Origin: Siphonodentalium dalli
Taxonomy: Eukaryota; Mollusca; Scaphopoda; Gadilida; Siphonodentaliidae
Direction: 5' to 3'
DNA length: 64,000 nucleotides
Assembly: GCA_032622095.1 (NCBI GenBank)
Contig: CP136063.1
Location: 68,647,897 to 68,711,896, forward strand
Shown one piece after another: positions 28,785-40,700 of this stretch; position 1 is the stretch's first letter, and every line of letters starts with the position of its first letter. The translations under genes were made by a program, and so were the position numbers. Under the pieces are notes generated by a model. It searched no databases. It saw only the letters and a program-made list of their open reading frames with translations, and was not told where the DNA came from.

Positions 28785-31700
28785 AATAAGGTTCCCTGAA
28801 TGTGGATTTAATTATGCTAGCCCGTTACTCGGTCGTTTTACTAGACTCACCTTCTGGGGACCATGTTCTACGAATGCCCAACACCATATCAGGACTGAGC
28901 AGCATAGTGACATTTTTTCAAACTGACATTACTATTGAGGAGGTAAAGCTACACATGATTCGAGTGGATTGTGATAATGAGACAGTAAAGCTACACATGG
29001 TTCGAGTGGATTGTGATAATGAGACAGTAACGCTACACATGGTTTGTGTGGATTGTGATTATGAAACAGTAAATCTACACATGCTTCCAGTGGGTTGTGA
29101 TTATGTCAGAGTAAAGTTACACATTCGACTGGATTGTGATTATGAGACAGTAATGCTATGTATGGTTCACATTTTAATTTGGCAACTAAGCGAGTGGATT
29201 CTGATGAGACAGTAAAGCTACACGTGGGTCACTTTTTTTTATTGGCACATATTTATTTTAGTGAAGCCGCCCTCTCGTTCATAGTATCTGTGTTGATCAC
29301 GTGTTTGTGTGGATATATCACACAGTCTTGTGGGTAAATCACGCAGTATTTTCATGCCAAGATTATTTCTGTTGCAGCCCACGTTTTCAGTTGGCCGTTT
29401 AACAGTCTAATCGTCTCTATTATGTTGAGGAAAACTGATCTCAGTTCAATTTTAAATAGCTTTTAACTTGTTTTCAGGATGGAGCTGGATGAAATGGAGA
29501 TGGGGTAAGTAATTTATAACTTTTCACTTGGAAACTGTGACATACAATCCTCACAACTTGTATCAAAGATGCGATTGATTTCCTGTTGACTTTGTCTATA
29601 TCGTACATAATTGTCCGTCTCGAATTTATTTTATAGTTGTTTCACCTATGATTTACAAATTGGATTCTCTCATTCAGTTATAAAAGTATATACTTGGCAG
29701 GTCTTTTATTCAGTTAGAATGATGTCAAGGAAATATGAGCGGAAGACACCCAGACAAATGGCAAAATATTAAAACAAGTCACAAGTGCAACAGATTGCTA
29801 TTAATTGTTTGGAAATGTTCAGATAATAATTGAACATATTTTAAGTGATAACTACTTGTCAATGAGTATTTATTAATTAAAGGGTTAATTACTGACAGAT
29901 TGAACTGGATTATCAAATATATCATGTTGTTTATTATTATTTATATAGAAAAGTATAGTATGCATATAGAAGTAAGGAGCTATGTATTTTGCTAACAAAT
30001 ATATTTTTTCTCTTTCCAGGAAATAAAAGAGGACGCAGTAAGTTTATGATTCTAATTCGTATTCCATTATAATAATTAAAACGATAATTTATAATAATTA
30101 AAATAAGAGCATGCTCCTTCTATTCTGTTATGTTCCTTCTATTTCTTAATAATAGTTTAAGAAGATTGGTATGATTTTCCAGTTGTATACCGACTGCGAG
30201 CACCTTCCGCAGCTTTAATCAGCAAATCATAAATTTTGTCAAGCATGATTTGACTGCAAAAAAAGCGTTATTTGAAAACAACCAATTTAACAATGAGAGT
30301 GGTGGGCTGAATATTTTGGTGTATAAACGACATTGCATGCTGTTGAATGTTCCATACTGTAAGCGGCCGTTCAAGATGTTGGTTGGAAAATATATATGCT
30401 AATAATTGTTTGATTGACATCTGTGAAAATTTCAATTGGTTTGAAAATGAATACATACATGAAAGTATGACCGGAAAACGACTTCCTTTGCTGATTTGCT
30501 ACTATGCATGGCCAGTTGCGATATTTAGGATTAATATATTTTATATAATATATTCCTGTGTCACTATATTACTTGATTTACATATAACTAATGCAAACTT
30601 TTGTTTGATTATCTTCACAGGACAATACCGATATTTTGGATGCTACAAAGACAACCGCAGAAGGGATCTGCCTAAGGCATTCCAAGTTTTCAAGAGGACT
30701 AACTCCATTAAGATATGTGCACAACATTGCGCTAAGAAAAGTAAATATGAAATTAGATACTCCTGACTGTTTCTTAAGATTGCTGGTTCTTATTGTGCCA
30801 GCCCATGAAATTAGGAAAAATATTCCATGGACAATTTATTACTGTGGCAGTATAGAGTCCACATGTTGCCACAGTATGTTGGCCAATTTTGAGGACTGTG
30901 GCACATTTCCTCTAGGCCAACAAAACACATATTTGTGGTTCAGGTTTCACAACCTACCCTATTTTAAATTCCCTACATTTTTATTCATGGTTTTTATAAA
31001 AAAAAATATGTCAAAGTCTCAGACTTATCAGTCAAAAAAGCTTCGTGTGTATTACAGTTTATACACGGAAAATCAAATTAATGTTATGGAAATTTTGCAG
31101 AAGACACTAAAAATAATAAGAATATGTCAAATAAAAAAACATTTAATTTTGAGCAAATAGTCACATTCCCTAACTATTTTTGACATGTAACGCAAACCAG
31201 ATATTTATTTTTCTTTGGCCTAATATATTTTCACTGGAGGGTTTTAAATAGGAACATAGCTAGAGAATAGTTTCTCAATAAACAAGAAAAATCACCTCAG
31301 TGAAAAAAGTGAAAAACTTGGGGACTTTAGCTCACATTGGACAACAATCGTTAGACACTAATTTGGGACCATCTCGTCAGTGTATATGTAGAGCCCTGCA
31401 CGTATATTAGACTTAATTGTAACCATAGTATCAGCAGTATTATGTTATCAATGCCTATCATAATTAACTGTTTTTGTAGATTATAGATACTTCGGTCTGC
31501 AGTTTACAAATCAATGCTTCTGTGGTAACAAGTATGGACGTTATGGAAAACTCCCGGAAAGAAAATGTATGAGGAAATGTCCAGGCTCTCGCGGAAAATG
31601 TGGTGGAGTATGGGCTCAGAATATATACGAACTCCGCAAAAGAATAGGTTAGTAATATCAATATGGATAGATCCGGGATTCTTGTCAACACGATCAGAGT

Positions 31701-31860
31701 TTATTGTGGATATGGTCAGGGTTTCTGGTGGACATGATCTGAGTTTATTGTGGACACGGACTGGGTTTTTTGTGGATATGGTCCGGATTTCTGATGGACA
31801 TGGTGTGGATTTCTTGTGGACAAGACCATATGGTGATTTATTTGGGCAGATTGATTGATG
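28785..31860. repeat. Repeat unit 6 (partial, diverging)
   Basis: About 340 bp between two aggaggt-like sites is missing relative to other units, so the 42-bp minisatellite (28942-29160) starts right after the unit's first 150 bp. The 22-bp minisatellite (31671-31840) differs in sequence and copy arrangement. The unit grades from near-identical at its left end to clearly diverged at its right end. Confidence 0.75.
29478..31647 (+). CDS. WSC cassette 6 (most diverged)
   Basis: Exons: 29478-29504, 30020-30037, 30621-30740, 31480-31647; its linker exon is 3.4 kb downstream at 35069-35092. It encodes WSWMKWRWG, NKRGRR (one Arg replaced by Gly, so the basic site is weaker), then RYFGCYKDN with QVF in place of KVF, ICAQHC, and the second WSC half with GLQFTNQCFCG, ending YELRKRI. 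All eight Cys and all splice sites are kept although the introns from about 30150 differ clearly from units 1-5. This fits the oldest, array-terminal copy that has escaped homogenisation. Confidence 0.85.
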
Positions 31861-32888
31861 GTGACCCATTCAAAAACCGAAATATTGTGTTGAGTATTAT
31901 TGAGCGCTATATAGGTATGCTATAAACTATATGGTGGCAATTTTAATGCTAATTTGACTTACTTAGTGGGGTCTCCCAGGTCATGCGTGTTTTGCTTATT
32001 GCACAATCTTTGCGGACTGTACTGTATCACAACATGGCTTTTGTTTGCTAACAATGCGTACGATCTTGATAATAACATGTGACACCAAGATAAATGGCGT
32101 GCATTACGCTAACGATCGCTTCGTGTGATTCCCCGATAATTACTGGTTATTCATCTGACTTAAATCACAACAAATGTACCTATAGTATCAATAAAGGTGA
32201 CAGTCATAGATTGAACTTATCTGACACAACGTTGTAGAATAAATACAGAAAACAACTTGCATCACGATCTCAAATCTTTTATCGACCTTGTTAAAAATAT
32301 ATTATTGCACCATCCGCAAAACTTTTGCTTAAAGATCCACTTGCGAGTGAAATGACTTAACCATTCATGATGGGAGCTGCACTGTATCAGCATTAAATAT
32401 GCTTTGCCACGGTATTCTCTTCTATATTCGAGTCTCATATAGGCAGCATAGCATATACAGGACAATGCACTGGCTTACAAGGCCAATGTAAATATTGTTA
32501 CGCCAATGAACTCTCTTGTATAGGGACTCGCATATATAAGAGAATACATTGGCTCAGGGTTTTCAAAAAAATTCAGGAAGCTTCAGTCATGGAAGTTTTA
32601 AGATCTGTGTTGCGTTATGTCTGTATATACAATAGATTGAGGAAATTACATTTGAAATTTAAATCCAATTTCAAAACAAGCCATAAAGCGACATGAATAC
32701 TATTACAGTGCACATTGAATGATACCAAGACTAGTTAGTTTATTTAAAGCTAATATTTGTGAGTGCGTTTAAATGTTATATCTCTTCCTGTACTCATTTT
32801 AGAAAGTTTTCCTGGTATGAACTGTTTGATATGAGTCAAAGACATCTGTTTGGAAACGCTTTTATTAACTAATATTGATTTTATATCG
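31861..32888. other. Intron between second WSC exon 6 and linker exon 6, left part
   Basis: Single-copy AT-rich DNA. From about 32760 there is faint homology to the equivalent intron of units 1-5 (ggaaacgctt, cgacaggggtctt, tttaaaaccccgg-like pieces), supporting unit 6 as an old array copy. No gene recognised. Confidence 0.5.
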
Positions 32889-35068
32889 GTATTTTCTGAT
32901 ATAATGCAATAATCAAGTGGGAAATTATTTCGTTACTATTTTTATAATTTTACGTTTCGAATGAAATCGAGTCGTAAATGTTCCCAAATAGCCCGTAAAA
33001 CTGTTCCAAAAGGTTGTATCTAGTATACCAGAATAATCAAAATAAAATCAATATCAATTGAAGTATTTCCCGACAGGGGTCTTAAAATCATATTTACTAT
33101 TTAAAACCCCGGACACTATATAATACTTGTTAGGAAGTGGAACTGCGCCACAATGTGAGTCAGAATGCACTAATTAATGCATGCATTTGCTCTGGGTGTC
33201 TGCTAATTCGGAACGCTATGAGTATGTCGACTCGTTATTTGCCTATCTAGCAATAATAACAGTGGGAGCATTGTTATCACATATGGCATTTGCTGGTTTA
33301 GTCTTAGGTGGTGGTCCATGTTGGGCGACATCTTTAAATTGAAAAAAACTATTTTAATAACAGGGCTGCAAATGATCTAAGCAGCATGTGATCAACATTT
33401 TATTGCGATTTTGTCTCAAATTACAACATGTGTACATAGACACATTAGGCACCGCTGGTGCTGTCACATCAACATACTTTGTAGATTATGTCAACATATA
33501 AACAAGTTTATGAAGGAAATATCTCCACTTTCACAAGCTGAAAACTGCTGCGAAATAGTATTGCACGTTGGGCAAACAATGCTCAGACACAATGTCGTCA
33601 GAGAGATAGTTTTAACAGATGTCATACGACATAAATAGTTAATCAAAATGATTCTCGAATAGTTAGAGAAGCCTCACACCATCTGTCAATTTTTATTAAA
33701 GATGGTGTTTTTTCATTTTTTTATTATATTATATTTGTTTCTTTCTCTCACTTTAATTTATTATATTTTGCTCGAGTATAGTAATAATGTCACACATTGC
33801 GACCATCGGGTCCGCGCTGGACCAAAATTTACTCTTGCCAAATAATTTGCCAAATGAAAATATTGTTTGCCAAATTCTATTAGAATTTGCCAATTGTTAT
33901 CCCTGATAGTATCATTTTCTGCATCCTTCATTGACTTTAATGTTTCGACACTCACGGTTTGAACGGCATTTGATATCGCTAGGAAAGCAGTTAGTTAATA
34001 TTAATGGAGGTGTTAACTTTTCCGAAACCATATAAAACACCACTAATATAATTATAATTATCTTTTTCAACTTTATTGAGGAATTAAAAAGTGACTTGCC
34101 AAAACTTTTACCAAATGAAAATATTTTTTGCCAAATGTGAATTATTTTTGCCATAGGCAAATTTAGCAAGTGGCAGCGTGAACCCTGGCAATTGATCGTT
34201 CATGTCCCATGTGAGACTATGAAATCAAAATTCAATGGTGTAAGGCTGAGAAATGCTGCTGCAATGGATCGATCATGTCCCATGTGAGACTATGTGAGAC
34301 CATGTGAGACAATGTGAGACCCTGGCGACCATATAATTGTGATATTCATCTTGCGCTTTTTATTAAATGAGCACAGTATTTCTAAATAATGATATAACTA
34401 ATATGTATATATTCTCTCCAAATAAGGAGACAATAAACATATATATTTCGCTTCGGCATCACTTCTAACAACAACACATTTCTATTGAAACCCAACCAAT
34501 CATATATGTCTACAGTTTTCTAATTCACTCAAGTCCCTTACTAAAATGTGTATAGCTAGAAAACAAAGGTGTCATATAATTAGATTCATATCATGTTTGC
34601 ACTCTGTTTACATCATATACAAATTATGACTAAAATAATTTTTATGTTTTGAAATAAATAATACTTCTGTATACACAGTTCATTTCGTACACAAAATTTA
34701 TACTTTCTAAATATCAAAGTAATCTGCTAATAACATTTAAAAGCCTTTAGGATGATATTGTATTTTTACCATTTACCATTCTGTAATGAATTGCTATATA
34801 CCATGTTCAATGTTTATGACCTCAATAAACATTACTAAAAAAAAAAAGAAAACAAATAACTCTGACACATGGCATAGCTAATCTGACGATCCCAATTTTA
34901 AAATAAACATACAAACACAAACAAGCACTCTATATGGTGGCAAAATTAAAATACAAGTATAGGTATCCTTTTCTTAACAGTACATGTATGGTTAATTGGA
35001 TCCCAAGATATAATATACAATGTTTCTTTACTCTAGATAATTAATCCAGCTCATTTTGTCTTTTTCAG

Positions 35069-35092
35069 AGAGGAAACAGTACTCAACTGGAA
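35069..35092 (+). CDS. Linker exon following WSC cassette 6
   Basis: Bounded by tctttttcag and gtaagtat, 24 nt, phase 1 on both sides, so it joins in frame to the exon ending at 31647. It encodes about ERKQYSTG. It is in the position of the 21-nt linker exons of units 1-5 but its sequence is different. An inverted copy lies at 39530-39553. The exon after it on this strand was not found in the window with confidence. Confidence 0.6.
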
Positions 35093-35597
35093 GTAAGTAT
35101 TTTTATAAGTTTATTTAAAGGCACCCAATGCACTCACGGTGGATAAATGTAAAAAAAACATCACCAATAAGGAGAACATAGAGAAATATATAATTGTGTA
35201 CTTATATTAATTATTGGTCGCTCTTCAAATAACAAAATTGCGCATTTTGAAACCATTGTTATGTTAACAGAACTGCTATAGTGGTTTGTCAACAAGCATC
35301 TCTAATCGTGTAGTAAAGCAAACTAGTTTAGTCTAAATATAATTTTATGAATATTGTTCAATGCTTTGACCTTTACCAATGTTTAACATCAAGTTTTGAT
35401 TAAATTTGGTATCTTATTGAACTTTGATTGGTAATGACAATATAGCAGTAATGTTAACATAACAATGGTATATGTATGCAAAATCTAGTTATTGGAAAGT
35501 TAATGCAAATAATAATAAAATTGGTCTGTACTTGTCCATATTTGTTTCACATACTTTTATCAAATCTCTTATTTTTCGGATGAACGTACTTCCGAGG

Positions 35598-35735
35598 CCT
35601 TGTTTCCCTTTAACCTAGAGTAATGCCCTTTAACCTATAATAATGCCCTTTAACCTACAGTAATGCCCTTTAACCTACAGCAATGCCCTTTAACCTACAG
35701 TAATGCCCTGTAACCTACAGTAATGCCCCATATAT
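35598..35735. repeat. 20-bp minisatellite in left arm
   Basis: About six to seven copies of taatgccctttaacctacag with minor variants, followed by degenerate ttaactattatccatattt repeats to about 35820. The mirrored array is at about 38880-39015 in the right arm. Confidence 0.85.
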
Positions 35736-36469
35736 TTAACTATCCATATTTAACTATTATTCATATTTAAATATTATCCATATTTAACTATTGTCCATAT
35801 TTAACTGTTATCCATATATTATATATTTTAATATACAAATAATAGTTTATAATCTAACAATGGACTTCAATAGATTTATCAAAGCCAACAGCTAATCGTT
35901 GCTTGGTCAATTCACCATCCGCAAAAAAGGAGAACTATTATAGTTCCCTTATTCTTTCGTTTATTCCATAGAAAATATTTTATTTGTTCTGAACACCACA
36001 TGGGTTGTCAACTGAAACTGAAAGTTGTTATGTAATGTGAAAATATATAATTGAACACAACATTTACATAAATACGAACTAATTTGACCTCCTGCAGTGT
36101 GAATTAGTGACAGTGTGAATTAAATGTAAATATTTTCTAATTTTGTGAATATGAAATGCGCAATTTAACATCAAAGTTAGAATATAATACACCATTATGA
36201 CCACAAGATACCACTATTTCCGATATATAGCATCGTATATTGATTTTTGGGGTAAAATCAAAATATTCCACCATTGGATCTGGGTGTAAAATCTGCTATA
36301 TAAAGATATATTATACACATGACTTTGACGTAAAACCAGCATTATCCCAACCGATTTGACTAGCTGGTTTATGTCGAAGGACAATTGGGCTGCAAATTAT
36401 TACCATCGTGCAGTGGGAATATGTTAAAAACTTCATGAATCAGTAGTTATACATACTGTTGTTACTATA

Positions 36470-36870
36470 TTGACACTCAAAAACACTAAATACCCTCTTA
36501 GTGTCAAGGGGTTAGATCTAATAATGACACTAAAACACTAGATACTCTCTACTTATCAACAGGTTATAACTAATAATGACACTAATAACTATAAATACCC
36601 CTCAATTTATCTAGGGGTTAGATCTAATAATGCCACTAAAATCAATAGATACCCTCTATTTATCAAAAGGTTAGATATTATAATGACACTAAAATCACTA
36701 AATACCCTCCATTTATCAAGGGGTTAGATCTAATGACACTAAAACACTAGATACCATCTGTTTATCAAGAGGTTAGATCTAATAATGACACTAAAACACT
36801 AGATACCCTCTATATATCAAAAGGTTAGATCTAATAATGACACTAAAACACTAATGATAATGACACTAAA
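36470..36870. repeat. ~65-75-bp minisatellite in left arm
   Basis: About six copies built on aatgacactaaaacactaga, then taccctct...tatcaa and ggttagatctaat. It sits at the inner end of the arm; its mirror image is at about 37740-38160. The arrays flank the spacer directly and may have been the recombination site that made the palindrome. Confidence 0.8.
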
Positions 36871-36880
36871 ACACTAGCTT

Positions 36881-37739
36881 CGCTCCTCGGGAGACATTCC
36901 GTTCTCGAGCGGGTGACAAATATCAATGTCTCCCTCGACAACGGGCGACAACTGTATAATGTCATTGAGATATGACAACCAGTGGTGAAGATATCTGCCC
37001 AGAGGAACGGACTGCCGGACGGAGGATCGGACGCATGTAATACAGTTTATCCACAATTTCCTTCGAAGGTAAACAATAATCTCAATCACTCCAGGGATGG
37101 GGTAATTGCAATTTGTTCAAAAAACTTATTTGATAATAATTAAATACATTCCTCGAGAAATTTGTACTTGAGCCATTTATCAATCACAAGTAATTGAAAG
37201 TATTAATCATTTGGATAAATAGAACTTTTCAAATTGCTTTTCAAAATATCATTTAAGGAGGACATAATAAGCTTTATTATGGTAATTGGTAACTTGGCAT
37301 CGTGCAGTTGTGCATCAGTATATTGGAATAGACCGTGTTTTGTGTGTATTTGTTTCATTAAGTATTTTTTTAATGTTTCTACATTGCAACTAATATGTAA
37401 TAGTTATGAATGTTTTTTTATTAATGATTATAAATTCGTTGCATATTCAGTTAGTTTCAATATCCAAAACAATTAATATAACACTAAAGTTTATTTGATG
37501 ACCATCATTCATCAATTGAAATTCTGATAAATAAATCACTTGTGTTCTTCGTTTGCAAACAAATTCACCGTCTGATTCCTTACTGTCTACTCGTCAATAG
37601 GGTCTTAGAAATAATATATAAAATTGTATTCTTACGTCGGAATTTGGAGCCTTTTTTGAAGAATCTCTTCCATTTGCCGCACACTGGAAAATAAAAAAGT
37701 TAATATTATTATACCATTCTAAGCTACTCAATAAATTAT
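36881..37739. other. Spacer of the inverted repeat
   Basis: About 860 bp not duplicated. The left third (36881-37090) is more GC-rich than its surroundings and has a 71-codon open frame on the minus strand without recognisable similarity. The right end holds a well-formed minus-strand exon (37636-37683). Confidence 0.6.
37636..37683 (-). CDS. Cationic mini-exon in the inverted-repeat spacer
   Basis: On the minus strand, tttttattttccag precedes a 48-nt exon followed by gtaagaat. It is a multiple of 3 and open in phase 1, giving CGKWKRFFKKGSKFR after the split first codon. Seven of these 15 residues are Lys or Arg. If joined to the minus-strand linker exon at 39530-39553, which also ends in phase 1, the frame is continuous. 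The peptide is cationic with aromatic residues, but no family is recognised. It could belong to the WSC gene in the alternative orientation of the spacer, or to an antisense relative. Confidence 0.5.
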
Positions 37740-40700
37740 GTCATTAGATCAAACCCCTTGAGAAATAGAGGGCATCTAGTGTTTTAGTGTCATTATTAGA
37801 TCTAACCTTTTGATATATAGAGGGTATCTAGTGTTTTAGTGTCATTATTAGATCTAACCTCTTGATAAACAGATGGTGTCTAGTGTTTTAGTGTCATTAG
37901 ATCTAACCCCTTGATAAATGGAGGGTATTTAGTGATTTTAGTGTCATTATAATATCTAACCTTTTGATTAATAGAGGGTATCTATTGATTTTAGTGGCAT
38001 TATTAGATCTAACCCCTAGATAAATTGAGGGGTATTTATAGTTTTTAGTGTCATTATTAGTTATAACCTGTTGATAAGTAGAGAGTATCTAGTGTTTTAG
38101 TGTCATTATTAGATCTAACCCCTTGACACTAAGAGGGTATTTAGTGTTTTTGAGTGTCAATATAGTAACAACAGTATGTATAACTACTGATTCATGAAGT
38201 TTTTAACATATTCCCACTGCACGATGGTAATAATTTGCAGCCCAATTGTCCTTCGACATAAACCAGCTAGTCAAATCGGTTGGGATAATGCTGGTTTTAC
38301 GTCAAAGTCATGTGTATAATATATCTTTATATAGCAGATTTTACACCCAGATCCAATGGTGGAATATTTTGATTTTACCCCAAAAATCAATATACGATGC
38401 TATATATCGGAAATAGTGGTATCTTGTTGTCATAATGGTGTATTATATTCTAACTTTGATGTTAAATTGCGCATATCATATTCACAAAATTAGAAAATAT
38501 TTACATTTAATTCACACTGTCACTGCAGGAGGTCAAATTAGTTCGTATTTATGTAAATGTTGTGTTCAATTATATATTTTCACATTACATAACAACTTTC
38601 AGTTTCAGTTGACAACCCATGTGGTGTTCAGAACAAATAAAATATTTTCTATGGAATAAACGAAAGAATAAGGGAACTATAATAGTTCTCTTTTTTTGCG
38701 GATGGTGAATTGACCAAGCAACGATTAGCTGTTGGCTTTGATAAATCTATTGAAGTCCATTGTTAGATTATAAACTATTATTTGTATATTAAAATATATA
38801 ATATATGGATAACAGTTAAATATGGACAATAGTTAAATATGGATAATATTTAAATATGAATAATAGTTAAATATGGATAGTTAAATATATGGGGCATTAC
38901 TGTAGGTTACAGGGCATTACTGTAGGTTAAAGGGCATTGCTGTAGGTTAAAGGGCATTACTGTAGGTTAAAGGGCATTATTATAGGTTAAAGGGCATTAC
39001 TCTAGGTTAAAGGGAAAACAAGGCCTCGGAAGTACGTTCATCCGAAAAATAAGAGATTTGATAAAAGTATGTGAAACAAATATGGACAAGTACAGAACAA
39101 TTTTATTATTATTTGCATTAACTTTCCAATAACTAGATTTTGCATACAGATACCATTGTTATGTTAACATTACTGCTATATTGTCATTACCAATCAAAGT
39201 TCAATAAGATACCAAATTTAATCAAAACTTGATGTTAAACATTGGTAAAGGTCAAAGCATTGAACAATATTCATAAAATTATATTTAGACTAAACTAGTT
39301 TGCTTTACTACACGATTAGAGATGCTTGTTGACAAACCACTATAGCAGTTCTGTTAACATAACAATGGTTTCAAAATGCGCAATTTTGTTATTTGAAGAG
39401 CGACCAATAATTAATATAAGTACACATTTATATATTTCTCTATGTTCTACTTATTGGTGATGTTTTTTTTTACATTTATCCACCGTGAGTGCATTGGGTG
39501 CCTTTAAATAAACTTATAAAAATACTTACTTCCAGTTGAGTACTGTTTCCTCTCTGAAAAAGACAAAATGAGCTGGATTAATTATCTAGAGTAAAGAAAC
39601 ATTGTATATTATATCTTGGGATCCAATTAACCATACCTGTACTGTTAAGAAAAGGATACCTGTACTTGTATTTTAATTTTGCCACCATATAGAGTGCTTG
39701 TTTGTGTTTGTATGTTTATTTTAAAATTGGGATCGTCAGATTAGCTATGCCATGTGTCAGAGTTATTTGTTTTCTTCTTTTTTTTAGTAATGTTTATTGA
39801 GGTCATAAACATTGAACATGTATATATAGCAATTCATTACAGAATGGTAAATGGTCAAAATACAATATCATCCTAAAGGCTTTTAAATGTTATTAGCAGA
39901 TTACTTTGATATTTAGAAAGTATAAATTTTGCGTACGAAATGAACTGTGTATACAGAAGTATTATTTATTTCAAAACATAAAAATTATTTTAGTCATAAT
40001 TTGTATATGGTGTAAACAGAGTGCAAACATGCTATGAATCTAATTATATGACACCTTTGTTTTCTAGCTATACACATTTTAGTAAGGGACTTGAGTGAAT
40101 TAGAAAAATGTAGACATATATGATTGGTTGGGTTTCAATAGAAATGTTTTGTTGTTAGAAGTGATGCCGAAGCGAGATATATATGTTTATTGTCTCCTTA
40201 TTTGGAGAGAATATATACATATTAGATATATCATTATTTAGAAATACTGTGCTCATTTAATAAAAAGCGCAAGATGAATATCACAAGTATATGGTCCCCA
40301 GGGTCTCACATTGTCTCACATGGTCTCACATAGTCTCACATAGGACATGATCGATCCATTGCAGCAACATTTCTCAGCCTTACACCATTGAATTTTGATT
40401 TCATAGTCTCACATGAGACATGAACGATCCATTGCCAGGGTTCACGCTGCCACTTGCTACATTTGCCAATGGCAAAAATAATTCACATTTGGCAAAAAAT
40501 ATTTTCATTTGGTAAAAGTTTTGGCAAGTCACTTTTTAATTCCTCAATAAAGTTGAGAAAGATAATTATAATTATATTAGTGGTGTTTTATATGGTTTCG
40601 GAAAAGTTAACACCTCCATTAATATTAACTAACTGCTTTCCTAGCGATATCAAATGCCGTTCAAACCATGAGTGTCGAAACATTAAAGTCAATGAAGGCT

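Larger units (their letters stand above)
452..31860 (+). repeat. Tandem array of six ~5.65-kb WSC exon units
   Basis: The landmark ccctgaatgtggattta recurs at about 461, 6083, 11743, 17393, 23142 and 28794, giving periods of roughly 5622, 5660, 5650, 5749 and 5652 bp. Units 1-5 are near-identical in exons and introns. Unit 6 matches well at first, is clearly more diverged from about 30150, and keeps only patchy homology to about 33130. Each unit carries five phase-1 exons and the same intronic minisatellites. This is segmental duplication of exons inside one gene: no unit has its own start codon, stop codon or polyadenylation site that I can recognise. Confidence 0.9.
32889..36880 (+). repeat. 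Left arm of a ~4-kb inverted repeat
   Basis: The sequence from about 32889 (tcggtattttctgatataat) to about 36880 reappears reversed at 37740-41730. Scattered substitutions and small indels are visible between the arms, for example atggtatatg against atggtatctg, so they are not exact copies. The arm contains linker exon 6, a stretch with repeated tttgccaaatgaaaatat motifs (33830-34150), a 20-bp minisatellite and a ~65-75-bp minisatellite. Open frames at 33411-33638 and 33761-34169 lie inside it and look non-coding. Confidence 0.85.

Noticed and set aside
30636-31160. 174-codon frame starting in the first WSC exon of unit 6
   Set aside because: It is in a different frame from the WSC domain and reads through the splice donor into intron; not seen in other units.
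33761-34169. Two overlapping minus-strand frames mirrored at 40454-40862
   Set aside because: They are duplicated only because they lie in the inverted repeat; they contain degenerate tttgccaaat repeats and no recognisable domain.
36874-37089. 71-codon minus-strand frame in the spacer
   Set aside because: Better base composition than its surroundings but no domain, no convincing acceptor and no second copy to test conservation.
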